This document shows, one piece after another, positions 1-7,883 of a stretch of 64,000 nucleotides of DNA. Below the pieces are notes generated by a model, which worked only from the letters and a program-made list of their open reading frames with translations, was not told where the DNA came from and made no database searches. The stretch covers positions 62,001 through 126,000 of the forward strand of contig JANPBT010000026.1 in NCBI GenBank assembly GCA_031430575.1, given 5' to 3'. The stretch is from JANMDS01 sp031430575. GTDB taxonomy: Bacteria > Pseudomonadota > Gammaproteobacteria > Burkholderiales > Casimicrobiaceae. Position 1 is the stretch's first letter. Each line of letters starts with the position of its first letter. The translations under genes were made by a program, and so were the position numbers.

Positions 1-396
1 CCGTTTAAGTGCGCGATTGCAGGTCTGGCGGTGACCGATATGGAATTTCAAAATACCTCGCCGCTAACCGATTACACAAGCTCGATAGCAGGCGTCAATT
101 TTTGGAAGCGACTGTTGGGCGTGAAATCGTTTGACGAACCGATCGTGCGCACGCTATCGCCGCTTTTTAATACCGAAAAAATCAAGAGCGCAGTATTTAT
201 GTATGGCGGGCGCGAAGATCGACGCGTGCCGATGGTGCAGATGGAGCGCATGGCAGAGGCGCTGACCAAAGCGGGTAATCCGCCGAAAGAATTTATTGTC
301 AAAGATAATGAGGGCCACGGCTTTGGATTACTCGCCAATCGCGTGGAACTCTATACAAAAATGCTGAGCTTCCTCGAAGGGCAGATCGGGCGTTAG
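1..396 (+). CDS. S9 family peptidase (prolyl oligopeptidase type), C-terminal fragment
   Basis: The reading frame is open from base 1, so only the last 131 codons or so of an alpha/beta-hydrolase are present. The fragment has the classic end of S9 dipeptidyl/acylaminoacyl peptidases. A YGGREDRRVP segment carries the catalytic Asp (codon near 217) and an EGHGF segment carries the catalytic His (near 316). The nucleophile Ser lies outside the window. The family cleaves short peptides; whether this member is periplasmic or cytoplasmic cannot be told from the fragment. It is followed by an imperfect inverted repeat pair that could end transcription. Confidence 0.85.
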   Translation, partial: PFKCAIAGLAVTDMEFQNTSPLTDYTSSIAGVNFWKRLLGVKSFDEPIVRTLSPLFNTEKIKSAVFMYGGREDRRVPMVQMERMAEALTKAGNPPKEFIVKDNEGHGFGLLANRVELYTKMLSFLEGQIGR

Positions 397-408
397 GCAA
401 CAATTATC

Positions 409-462
409 AATACCTGAGGCGCAGATTAACGCATTTTTGCCCTCAATCTGCGCTGCAGGTAT
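409..462. repeat. Inverted pair of the dispersed repeat (imperfect), possible terminator
   Basis: Forward copy 409-427 and reverse copy 445-462 face each other across a 17-base loop, just after the S9 peptidase stop. Each core differs from the consensus at one base (CTGAGGCGCAG and CTGCGCTGCAG). The two arms can form a long GC-rich stem, but no T-run follows. Confidence 0.8.
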
Positions 463-569
463 GAAAGCGTCCCTTGACAAACCGAAATTTAGTCAGCAAA
501 CTCAAACTAGAAATTTTTTATTTTTCATTTTCTTTAATTTTCTTGATGGTCACCTTTCGGGCTCGATTT

Positions 570-1000
570 ATGAAACTTAGTAGCGCTTTTTCTGCTCTCT
601 CTCTCTGCTTAGCGGTTTAGCATTTGCTGACGAGCCGGCGCCTCAGCCGGTGGAGAAAATGGAAACGGTGGGGCGCAATGAGCCTCAAGGCCCACCAAGG
701 ATTTATGTCGAGCCGCTTTACGATTACGACGGTAACTTTGTAGGTTGGCGTACGATCATTAGCGCGGCCGCAGTCGTTGCGGTCGTCAAGAAAACCGTTG
801 ATGGTTTTGTGCCTGATTGCGCAACCGCGCTGCCCTCTAATTTTGGGTCTTGCGCTGGCGAGTGCAGAAGCGCTGTGTCTAGCGCGATTGAAAAGGCATA
901 TCCCACCTTTCGAATTACCGCGACCGTTGCGGTCGCAATGTCGAACCAGTGTGGTGTCAAGTGTATTGACATAGCCCAGAAATACGAATGTGCTGGCTAG
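570..1000 (+). pseudogene. Secreted cysteine-rich small protein, out of frame at a (CT)6 tract
   Basis: An ATG at 570 opens a signal-peptide-like stretch (MKLSSAFSALSL) that hits a stop after 16 codons. The (CT)6 tract at 595-606 is the break point. Removing one CT unit joins it to the frame that runs to 1000 and gives MKLSSAFSALSLLSGLAFA, a good Sec signal ending in AFA, before DEPAPQ. The mature part has six cysteines, suggesting disulfides in the periplasm or outside the cell. No family is recognised. Read as it stands the gene is off, or starts internally near 650 without a signal. It could be phase-variable, a real frameshift, or a sequencing error in the dinucleotide run. Confidence 0.55.
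595..606. repeat. (CT)6 dinucleotide tract in a signal-peptide region
   Basis: Six CT units in a row. Losing one unit, or gaining two, restores a single frame from the ATG at 570 to the stop at 1000. This is the usual layout of a slipped-strand phase-variation switch. Confidence 0.6.
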
Positions 1001-1007
1001 TACTTAT

Positions 1008-1982
1008 ATGACATTCGCAAGCCTAAAACTTAAATTTACTCTCGGCGCAGTTTTTATTGCCGTCGTATTGTTGCTGCTTTGGGCAGGGGTTAAGTCACCC
1101 TATGAGAAGATTGTCGTAAGCTCAGGTGATGTCGCGCCCCCCGCTAAGAAGCAAGAAACAGTCGGCAAAAATGAGAGACTTTCGGCTATCGTGTCGCCCG
1201 GTCTCGCGCCCACGCTAGGTTTAAAGCCAGCGCTGAGTTCTGAGAAAATTTCGGCGCAAAACATGAGCGTAAAACGTGGCGATCTCGGCGCGCAGTTTGT
1301 AGCGGCGATGTCCTCATCGGACGCAACTGCACAGATCAAAGGTATGTATGGAATTTGGTGGACTTGTCTTCGTTACATCGATAAGCGTTTTGGAGATCAG
1401 TCCGCTTTAATTCCTGGCTCATTTGTCGAGCTCGAACTTCAGGCGCTCGTCCCTAGAGCAACTGACTTGTATTCAAATCTAGACGCACGCTGCAAATCGG
1501 TTCTCCACTTTTCTTCGGATGATCGACGACGAAAGAGCGCGGAATTATCTAGCGCAGGTCATCATGGCGCTCTGCTGGATAAGACCAATAATATTTTTAT
1601 TAAAAAAGATCTTACGCAGACCGATCTTGATCTTGTAGATCGTGTACTCGCAAACGCAGAGCTGAGGGCTGAATTTGTTTATTTGAATGATGGGCATCTT
1701 CGCGGCCGACTTGAAGAAGTTTTTAGACCAAACTTATCCTTTCAGGAGGCAGAAGCAGCAGTTTGGGCAGCGACATGTCTTTTAGGCGCAGACTGCACAG
1801 ACTTTGGTTTCGTGACCGCGCTTGCATGCTTTAGAGGCCACGTTTGCTTAGGAAATTCAGTCCAATCGGGCATCGAAGCGCAATTTTCTGCCGCTGGCGT
1901 CGAGAGAATCACTAAAGCCGCAGAGGCGCTTGTCGAAATGCTAGGTAGAGGCTCGGCAGGTTTGGGTTTGAAAAAGAAGTAA
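1008..1982 (+). CDS. Hypothetical protein with one N-terminal membrane segment
   Basis: About 324 residues. Residues 6-26 or so form one hydrophobic segment (LGAVFIAVVLLLLW), followed by a long polar region likely to be periplasmic. I do not recognise a domain. Scattered cysteines lie near the C-terminus (CLLGADC, ACFRGHVC). The ATG at 1008 is preferred over a GTG at 990, which would overlap the preceding frame. The gene is somewhat AT-richer than its neighbours, and with the preceding cysteine-rich gene it may form a small accessory pair. It ends just before an inverted repeat pair. Confidence 0.6.
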   Translation: MTFASLKLKFTLGAVFIAVVLLLLWAGVKSPYEKIVVSSGDVAPPAKKQETVGKNERLSAIVSPGLAPTLGLKPALSSEKISAQNMSVKRGDLGAQFVAAMSSSDATAQIKGMYGIWWTCLRYIDKRFGDQSALIPGSFVELELQALVPRATDLYSNLDARCKSVLHFSSDDRRRKSAELSSAGHHGALLDKTNNIFIKKDLTQTDLDLVDRVLANAELRAEFVYLNDGHLRGRLEEVFRPNLSFQEAEAAVWAATCLLGADCTDFGFVTALACFRGHVCLGNSVQSGIEAQFSAAGVERITKAAEALVEMLGRGSAGLGLKKK

Positions 1983-2012
1983 CAATTTCGTTTTCGATTT
2001 GTCGCGTATCTC

Positions 2013-2068
2013 AATACCTGCGGCGCAGATTTAAGCCTCAGAGAGCGCAAATCTGCGCCGCAGGTATT
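2013..2068. repeat. Inverted pair of the dispersed repeat between convergent genes
   Basis: Two exact 20-base copies, forward at 2013-2032 and reverse at 2049-2068, with a 16-base loop. They sit between the stops of the hypothetical gene (1982) and the convergent XdhC-like gene (2076). This is a good position for a bidirectional terminator. Confidence 0.9.
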
Positions 2069-2075
2069 GAGCGCT

Positions 2076-3086
2076 TTACTGCAACACGCAGCCAGCGGAC
2101 GAAACGACCGCCGCCGCTGCGCTTGACTTGCTGCGGATGTCAACAACGCCGCGTTTGACCGCGGTCATCTCGGCCAAGATTGCAATCGCAATTTCTGAGG
2201 GCGTCTTCGCACCGATGTCTAACCCTACTGGGCCGCGGAGCTGCGCGACCTGCGTAGGCGTAACGTCGAACTCGAGCAGACGCTCACGGCGTTTATCGTT
2301 ATTCGATTTCGAGCCCAGCGCGCCGACGAAAAAAGCAGGCGATTTCAGCGCTTCCATCAAAGCGAGATCATCCAATTTCGGATCGTGCGTCAGCGCCACC
2401 AGCGCACTATTGCGGTCTAAATTCATCGCGAGCACGAGGTCATCAGGCATTTCGCGGCTCATCGTCACCCGCGGCAGCTCAGCCCATTGCTCTTGATACT
2501 CATCGCGCGGATCGCAGACGGTGACTTGATAATCGAGCGGAATCGCCATGCTGGCGAGCAGTTTTGACAATTGCCCCGCACCGATAATGATGAGCCGATA
2601 CTGAGGCCCATGAATGGTCGTGAGCGTTATGCCATCCCAGTGCAGCACGTCTGCGCCGTCGGCCAGCGCGCGGTGACTAATACCGGTGCGCGTATCCAGC
2701 GTGCGGCGCATGATGCGGTGGGCTTCGAGATCGGCCATCAGCCCGCGCAGATCAGACAGTGGGCTCACCGGTTCTAGCACCATTTCAACAGTGCCGCCGC
2801 AGGGCAGGCCAAATTGCTGGGCTTGATCGGCCGCCACGCCATATTTAATAGACTCGGGTAATTTCGCAGCGAGCTCACCGCGCTGCACTTTTGCGATTAA
2901 ATCATCTTCGATGCAGCCGCCAGAGACTGAGCCGATGACCTGCCCATCGTCGCGAATAGCCATCATCGCACCAATCGGGCGGGGGGCGCTGCCCCACGTG
3001 CGTACGACCGTGCCAAGCGTGGCGCGGCGGCCCGCATCAGTCCACTGAATGGCGGTTTTGAGAACTTCTAAATCGAGGTTATCCAT
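2076..3086 (-). CDS. XdhC/CoxI family molybdoenzyme maturation protein
   Basis: 336 residues. The N-terminal part has the XdhC/CoxI signature (GTVVRTWGSAPRPIGAMMAI, then SGGCIEDDL near residues 52-62). The C-terminal part is a Rossmann-like XdhC_C domain (IIIGAGQLSKLLA, then CDPRDEY and ALTHDPKLDD). Proteins of this family bind molybdenum cofactor and help sulfurate or insert it into xanthine dehydrogenase- or CO dehydrogenase-like enzymes. It lies directly downstream of the ModE-like regulator on the same strand (27-base gap), next to tungstate uptake and the aldehyde oxidoreductase. A role in handling the Mo/W cofactor is therefore plausible, but no xanthine dehydrogenase gene is in the window. 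Confidence 0.85.
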   Translation of the reverse strand: MDNLDLEVLKTAIQWTDAGRRATLGTVVRTWGSAPRPIGAMMAIRDDGQVIGSVSGGCIEDDLIAKVQRGELAAKLPESIKYGVAADQAQQFGLPCGGTVEMVLEPVSPLSDLRGLMADLEAHRIMRRTLDTRTGISHRALADGADVLHWDGITLTTIHGPQYRLIIIGAGQLSKLLASMAIPLDYQVTVCDPRDEYQEQWAELPRVTMSREMPDDLVLAMNLDRNSALVALTHDPKLDDLALMEALKSPAFFVGALGSKSNNDKRRERLLEFDVTPTQVAQLRGPVGLDIGAKTPSEIAIAILAEMTAVKRGVVDIRSKSSAAAAVVSSAGCVLQ

Positions 3087-3113
3087 TGGGACACGCTGTA
3101 TGCTGGGTTGAGA

Positions 3114-4136
3114 TTATGCGGGGACGTCGCGGTAGCCGTCGAGCGTGCGCATGTAGGTGTTGAGGGCTGCCGCCAAAGCGCGAACGCTTGATTTTTGCAG
3201 TGTTTCGGGCGTTCCTGCGAGAAAATAGGTCTCCCAGCCAATCGATACAAAATCAAGCTTAAACATTTTCGCCGCCGCGCGCAGGCCAAGCCCAGCATCT
3301 GCCGCGCCCGCGCCCACCATCGCCGCGACTGCTTGGTGGGTAAATTCCTCTTGCTCGTAGCCAGAAATGGCATCGCCGCTCATCCCGCATGAGGCGAGCA
3401 ATTGATCGAGCAAGATTCGCGTGCCAGAGCCGCGTTGACGATTCACAAAGCGAACGCCCGGCTTGGCTAAATCGATCATCTTATGAATCGCCATCGGGTT
3501 GCCCCGCGCGATCATAATGCCCTGCTCGCGCGACATTAATGGCTCACAGCGAAATTGCGCCCGATCCCTGACCGCTTGAAAAATGGGATCAATGCTGGCG
3601 TTGCTGCCGATCGGCGTATGAAAACCCGCAAGATCGGCTTCGCCTGCGAGCAACGCCCGCACGGCTTTTGCTCCACCCATGTAACGCACTTCCACTTGCT
3701 TGCTGGCTTGGTGATTGATGCAATGCGCCACCGCAAAATCATGGCTCGCCGCCAACCGCAGCAGCGTTGCCTGCCCGCCGACCGCCGCGTGAATGCCCGA
3801 TAAAATGGATTCACACTTGGCCAGATCAGGCTGGGAAAGCGGTTGCAGCTCGGTATCGAGCATGGCGAGAATTGAGCGGCCAATCGCGGTAAGATGCGTG
3901 CCTTGCCCCGGCGCTTTTTTGACCACTGGTTTACCCAGCGCCCGCTCATAGAGCTCTAATCGGCCCCAAAGCGTGCGATAGGTTGTGCCAGAAGCTTCCG
4001 CAGCAGCGAGGATGGATTGGGTGTCGGAAATCTCGCGCAACACATGCCGCATTTCCGCCAAATCAATGACGAGCTCATTGCTCGTGAGCGTCGCACGCAG
4101 TGATAACGAGACCTGTAGCGACGGAAGTTTGCTCAT
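3114..4136 (-). CDS. ModE-like regulator with a C-terminal oxyanion-binding-protein domain
   Basis: 340 residues. Residues 15-95 or so are a LysR/ModE-type winged helix (AEASGTTYRTLWGRLELYERALGKPVV, LTAIGRSILAMLD). Residues 120-330 resemble a periplasmic-binding-protein fold of the PBP_like type (RLAASHDFAVAHCI, GFHTPIGSN, RQRGSGTRILLDQLLA). Such proteins usually sense molybdate or tungstate. The gene diverges from the modA-like pseudogene and the tup genes. It is transcribed with the XdhC-like gene, so it probably controls tungsten uptake and perhaps the oxidoreductase genes. The ligand is inferred from context only. Confidence 0.8.
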   Translation of the reverse strand: MSKLPSLQVSLSLRATLTSNELVIDLAEMRHVLREISDTQSILAAAEASGTTYRTLWGRLELYERALGKPVVKKAPGQGTHLTAIGRSILAMLDTELQPLSQPDLAKCESILSGIHAAVGGQATLLRLAASHDFAVAHCINHQASKQVEVRYMGGAKAVRALLAGEADLAGFHTPIGSNASIDPIFQAVRDRAQFRCEPLMSREQGIMIARGNPMAIHKMIDLAKPGVRFVNRQRGSGTRILLDQLLASCGMSGDAISGYEQEEFTHQAVAAMVGAGAADAGLGLRAAAKMFKLDFVSIGWETYFLAGTPETLQKSSVRALAAALNTYMRTLDGYRDVPA

Positions 4137-4172
4137 TGCGCAAAGTATAAGCAGTTTCCTGATGCTGCGCGC

Positions 4173-4196
4173 TCATATGCAAAGCATTTCATATGA
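4173..4196. promoter_or_regulatory. Inverted repeat in the regulator/modA divergent region, candidate operator
   Basis: Arms TCATATG (4173-4179) and CATATGA (4190-4196) are perfect complements around a 10-base centre. The element sits 37 bases upstream of the regulator start and about 75 bases upstream of the modA-like start, where an autoregulated ModE-type repressor would bind. Confidence 0.4.
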
Positions 4197-4271
4197 AAAA
4201 TAAGGCGTGGGCTATGCTAGAAACGATGTCTTACTCAATGCATCTGTACGATTTCGTAGGAAATCACTCAA

Positions 4272-4951
4272 ATGACTCAATTTCTTTTGCGTATATCGAC
4301 CATTGCTATGAGCCTTGCGACCACCGTCTTCGCGTTGAGCGCGCCTGCATTTGCGCAGTCGGCAAAAATCTACGCCGCGGGTAGCTTGCGCACCGTGATG
4401 CAGGATTTAGCCACGCAATACGCTAAGGAAGCGCCGTTTGAGCCGCAATTTTTGTTCGGGCCATCTGGAAAGCTGCGTGCGCAGATCGAAAAAGGCGAAA
4501 CGATGGTGCTCTTTGCCTCGGCATCTCCGACGGATACTTTGGCGTTGGTGCAAGCAGGTAAGCTGCGCTCGCATGTTTTATTGCCCGCAATTCGCTGTGT
4601 GTCGCCGCGCGTCCTGGCATCGCGCGCGCCACTTCGAATCAATTGGAATTTGCCCGTCGAAATGAAGGCAAGCGCATCGGCTATGGCGGGAGCGCGCAAT
4701 TTAGCGTCGCCCGAGACGGGCACTATGAAATATTTTCCAGCCAACGCGGTTGGCTCGATTTGGTCGCGCTGCGTAGTAGCGAAGCGTTGCCCTCGGTGCG
4801 CTCTGACCGCTGGCTCGGGTGTGCTGGCGTCAACAAAAATTTGGGCTTCCGATTGAAAGCGGGCGAACGCGATCAACTACAAGTCTCTGAGATCACCACG
4901 CCTGAGATCGGGCTCTTGATTGAGCTCATACCTGCGGCGCAGAATCGGTGA
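4272..4951 (+). pseudogene. modA-like oxyanion-binding protein, frameshifted
   Basis: The N-terminus is a normal secreted ModA-like protein. A signal peptide ends at PAFAQ, followed by AKIYAAGSLRTVMQDL and LFGPSGKLRAQIEKGE, then LFASASPTDTLALVQAGKL. From about codon 110 the frame loses similarity and stops at 4856. An overlapping second frame (4643-4951) carries the rest and ends in IPAAQNR, which is encoded by a dispersed repeat. The total span, about 226 codons, is shorter than usual for ModA. I read it as decayed or frameshifted. The downstream tupA may have made it redundant. Sequencing error could explain one shift but hardly the shortening. Confidence 0.65.
4929..4944 (+). repeat. Dispersed repeat, forward, at the end of the modA-like pseudogene
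   Basis: Exact core. It is read as IPAAQ at the C-terminal end and lies immediately before the tupB start codon. Confidence 0.9.
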
Positions 4952-5646
4952 TTTTGAGCTCACTTTTAAGCGCATTTACGCTCGTGCGCGATGGCGACAC
5001 CGGTCTATTCAATATTATCGGATTGTCGCTCTTCGTCAGCGGTATCGGCACCGGTATCGCCGCGCTCATCGGGATGCCATTGGGCGCTTGGGTCGCGCTG
5101 ACACGCTCGCGCACGCGCCCGATCCTAATCGTCTTTCTCAATGCCTGCATGGGCTTGCCGCCGGTTGTTGTGGGCTTAGTCATTTATCTGCTGCTCTCTC
5201 GCAGCGGGCCGCTCGGAAGCTTGGGGTGGCTCTTTACCCCGAAAGCGATGATCATTGCGCAAGCCATCCTCATCGCGCCGATCATCGCCGCGCTCACCCG
5301 GCAAGTGATCGAAGACGCCCATGCCGAGTATCGCGATTGGTTTGCTTCGCTGCATCTATCGACGTTGCGTACCGTATCGACCTTACTATTTGATTGCCGC
5401 TTTTCTCTGCTCACTGCATTGCTCGCAGGCTTTGGCCGCGCGATTGCAGAAGTGGGAGCGGTGATGATCGTTGGTGGCAACATCAATGGTTTCACCCGTG
5501 TCATGACGACCTCGATTGCGCTTGAGACTTCTAAGGGTGACTTGCCGCTCGCGCTCGCGCTTGGCGTCATCCTCATTGCCATCGTCTTCGCGCTAAATGC
5601 CATTGCGCACGCGATTAAATCGTATGCCGCGAGGACTTATGGTTGA
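4948..5646 (+). CDS. tupB: Tungstate ABC transporter permease
   Basis: 232 residues with about five or six membrane segments. The ABC permease loop is present (GRAIAEVGAVMIVGGNI, residues 169-185 or so), which is typical of the tungstate-type TupB permeases. The start overlaps the 3' end of the modA-like pseudogene, and its stop overlaps the start of tupC by 8 bases, so translation is probably coupled. It forms the membrane channel for the TupA-delivered oxyanion. Assignment to tungstate rather than molybdate rests on the TupA gene downstream and the adjacent aldehyde oxidoreductase. Confidence 0.85.
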   Translation: MILSSLLSAFTLVRDGDTGLFNIIGLSLFVSGIGTGIAALIGMPLGAWVALTRSRTRPILIVFLNACMGLPPVVVGLVIYLLLSRSGPLGSLGWLFTPKAMIIAQAILIAPIIAALTRQVIEDAHAEYRDWFASLHLSTLRTVSTLLFDCRFSLLTALLAGFGRAIAEVGAVMIVGGNINGFTRVMTTSIALETSKGDLPLALALGVILIAIVFALNAIAHAIKSYAARTYG

Positions 5647-6337
5647 TCGCAACGAAGTCTTGCGGCTCGATGCTGCGCAAGTCGAGATTGGCGAAAAGCG
5701 CTTGCTCTGCGCCATTTCGCTGGCAATCCAGAGGGGCGAGCGGGTGGTGATTTTGGGTGCCAACGGCGCTGGAAAATCAACGCTTTTGCGGCTCGCGCAT
5801 GGGCTCATCGCGCCGACCCGTGGCAATCGCGAGAGCGTACCGGCGGCGCAACAACGCATGCTCTTTCAGCGCCCGCCATTGCTGCGCACCACAGCGTTGG
5901 GCAATGTTCAATTTGCGTTGCGCGCAAGCGGTATGCCCACCCAGCGGATTGATACGCTGGCGGCGCAAGCGCTGGCAGCGTGCGGGCTTGCCGCATTTGC
6001 GACCCGGCATGCCCGCTCGCTTTCAGGGGGCGAGCAGCAGCGGCTGGCGCTCGCTTGCGCGTGGGCCTGTGCCCCAGCGCTGCTCTTTGCAGACGAGCCG
6101 ACCGCGAGTCTTGATCTCAATGCCGTGCGAGAAGTTGAGCATGCGCTGTTGAAACTCAACGCCGATGGGGCAGCGATTGTGCTGACGACCCATTCGCTGG
6201 CGCAAGCGCGACGACTCGCGCAGCGGATCATTTTTTTACATGACGGCCAACTCACCGACGATCTACCTGCGGCGCAGTTTTTCGCTGGAAATCGCAGTCA
6301 ACAGGCCACGCTATTTATTGAAGGAGAGGTCTTATGA
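5639..6337 (+). CDS. tupC: Tungstate ABC transporter ATP-binding protein
   Basis: 232 residues. Walker A GANGAGKST near residues 39-47, signature LSGGEQQRLALA near 127-138, Walker B LLFADEPTASLD and H-loop LTTHS. It powers import through TupB. The ATG at 5639 overlaps the tupB stop; a longer in-frame extension inside tupB is not needed. A dispersed repeat lies in frame near the C-terminus (DLPAAQF), outside the conserved motifs. The stop overlaps the tupA start by 4 bases (ATGA). Confidence 0.87.
   Translation: MVDRNEVLRLDAAQVEIGEKRLLCAISLAIQRGERVVILGANGAGKSTLLRLAHGLIAPTRGNRESVPAAQQRMLFQRPPLLRTTALGNVQFALRASGMPTQRIDTLAAQALAACGLAAFATRHARSLSGGEQQRLALACAWACAPALLFADEPTASLDLNAVREVEHALLKLNADGAAIVLTTHSLAQARRLAQRIIFLHDGQLTDDLPAAQFFAGNRSQQATLFIEGEVL
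6263..6279 (+). repeat. Dispersed repeat, forward, in frame in tupC
   Basis: Exact core, read as LPAAQ, near the C-terminus of the ATPase. Confidence 0.9.
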
Positions 6338-7155
6338 AAACCATCGCAGCCTTAATTCTCGGCGCGTTACTCTGCGCAGTGATGAGCACAAGCGCAATCG
6401 CGCAGGATAAATTTATCATCGTCGCCTCGACCACCTCAACCGATCAATCGGGGCTTTTTGGGCATTTGCTGCCACGATTTCAAAAAGAAGCAGGCATCGC
6501 GGTGCGCGTAATCGCTTTGGGCACGGGCCAAGCACTTGATGCTGCGCGTCGCGGAGACGCCGATGTGGTGTTCGTGCACGACAAGGCAGCAGAAGAGAAA
6601 TTTGTAAGCGAAGGTTTTGGCGTGACTCGGCTTGAGGTGATGTACAACGATTTTGTCCTGCTCGGCCCGAAGGAAGACCCGGCGAACGCAAAAGGCAACG
6701 ATATTAAGGCAGGGCTAAAGGCCATTTTTGGGAGCCAATCCATCTTTATTTCGCGCGGCGATAAGAGCGGCACGCATGCTGCTGAGCTGCGGTACTGGAA
6801 GGCGGCCGGGGTCGATCCTGCCGCCGAGAAAAAATCTTGGTACAAAGAAGTCGGTCAAGGCATGGGCCCAGCGCTCAACACTTCCGCCGCCGCCAATGGC
6901 TACATTCTCGCCGATCGCGCGACGTGGCTTGCATTCAAAAATCGCCAAAATCTGGGCATCATCGTCGAAGGCGATCGTGCGCTCTTTAATCAATATGGCG
7001 TGATGCTCGTCAATCCCGCCAAGCACCCGCATGTCAAAAAAGCCGAAGGGCAAGCCTTCATAGATTGGCTCGTTGCGTCCGCGGGGCAAGCCGCAATCGC
7101 GGAATACAAAATTAACGGCGAGCAACTGTTTTTCGCGAACGCGAAAAAAATGTAG
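6334..7155 (+). CDS. tupA: Tungstate-binding periplasmic protein
   Basis: 273 residues. The signal peptide (residues 1-23) ends at SAIAQ. The TupA-type ligand motifs are present: STTSTDQSGLF (32-42) and RGDKSGTH (near 144-151). Proteins of this type bind tungstate tightly in the periplasm and hand it to TupBC. The gene is last in the overlapping tupB-tupC-tupA set, with a good AGGAGAGG ribosome site before the ATG. It is followed within 250 bases by the tungsten aldehyde oxidoreductase genes, so cofactor metal uptake and the enzyme are linked. Confidence 0.88.
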   Translation: MKTIAALILGALLCAVMSTSAIAQDKFIIVASTTSTDQSGLFGHLLPRFQKEAGIAVRVIALGTGQALDAARRGDADVVFVHDKAAEEKFVSEGFGVTRLEVMYNDFVLLGPKEDPANAKGNDIKAGLKAIFGSQSIFISRGDKSGTHAAELRYWKAAGVDPAAEKKSWYKEVGQGMGPALNTSAAANGYILADRATWLAFKNRQNLGIIVEGDRALFNQYGVMLVNPAKHPHVKKAEGQAFIDWLVASAGQAAIAEYKINGEQLFFANAKKM

Positions 7156-7183
7156 TCCGTCGGAATGCTGATCGAGCACTGTT

Positions 7184-7199
7184 TACCTGCGGCGCAGTT
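7184..7199 (+). repeat. Dispersed repeat, forward, downstream of tupA
   Basis: Exact core, alone in the 242-base gap between tupA and the ferredoxin-type subunit gene. Confidence 0.9.
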
Positions 7200-7397
7200 T
7201 CTACCTCGCCGTTGTCGCAAAACGAAACATATCGCGGTTGCTGCAATGCAGCAACCGCCAAAGTCGTAAGCACGAGCTCTAATTATGGCGGGCACAATTT
7301 TTGCTGAGTGAAACAATGATGTTGACACCATCGTAGTTGCCGTACACAATCAAGTTCAGCAAACGAAAATTGTCGACCCTCGCATTAGGAGACCTCC

Positions 7398-7871
7398 ATG
7401 CAGAAATCGCTCCATCTCGATCCCAACAAGTGCACCGGCTGCTTGCAGTGTGAAATGGCCTGTAGCTTTGAAAACTACGGCGTGTTTAACACCGCTAAAT
7501 CCCGCATCAAAGTTTTTAACTTTGAGCATGAGGGGCGCAAAGTGCCGTATACCTGCACGCAATGCGCCGAAGCGTGGTGCTTGCATGCCTGCCCAGTGGA
7601 AGCGATCAAGATTGATTTCGCCACTGGCGCAAAAGTAGTGCTCGAAAATGTCTGCGTGGGCTGCAAAGTCTGCACCGTGGCCTGCCCATTTGGCACGATC
7701 AATTACGTGCAAGACACGGGCAAAGTGCAGAAGTGCGATTTGTGTGGCGGCGATCCGGCGTGCGTAGAAGCCTGCCCGACGGGCGCGATTACTTACGTCG
7801 ATGCCGATTGGACAGGTCTCGACAAAATGCGTGCGTGGGCCGGTAAAACCGACACGACAGCGACAGCATAG
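7398..7871 (+). CDS. aorA: Aldehyde oxidoreductase ferredoxin-type subunit (four [4Fe-4S] clusters)
   Basis: 157 residues with four cysteine sets: CTGCLQCEMAC (residues 14-24), CTQC...WCLHACP, CVGCKVCTVACP and CDLCGG..CVEACP. This is enough for four [4Fe-4S] clusters. In the AorABC enzyme described from Aromatoleum, a subunit of this kind carries electrons between the tungsten subunit and the flavin subunit. It starts at an ATG behind AGGAGA and is followed 12 bases later by the catalytic gene. Confidence 0.85.
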   Translation: MQKSLHLDPNKCTGCLQCEMACSFENYGVFNTAKSRIKVFNFEHEGRKVPYTCTQCAEAWCLHACPVEAIKIDFATGAKVVLENVCVGCKVCTVACPFGTINYVQDTGKVQKCDLCGGDPACVEACPTGAITYVDADWTGLDKMRAWAGKTDTTATA

Positions 7872-7883
7872 GGAGTAACGAAC

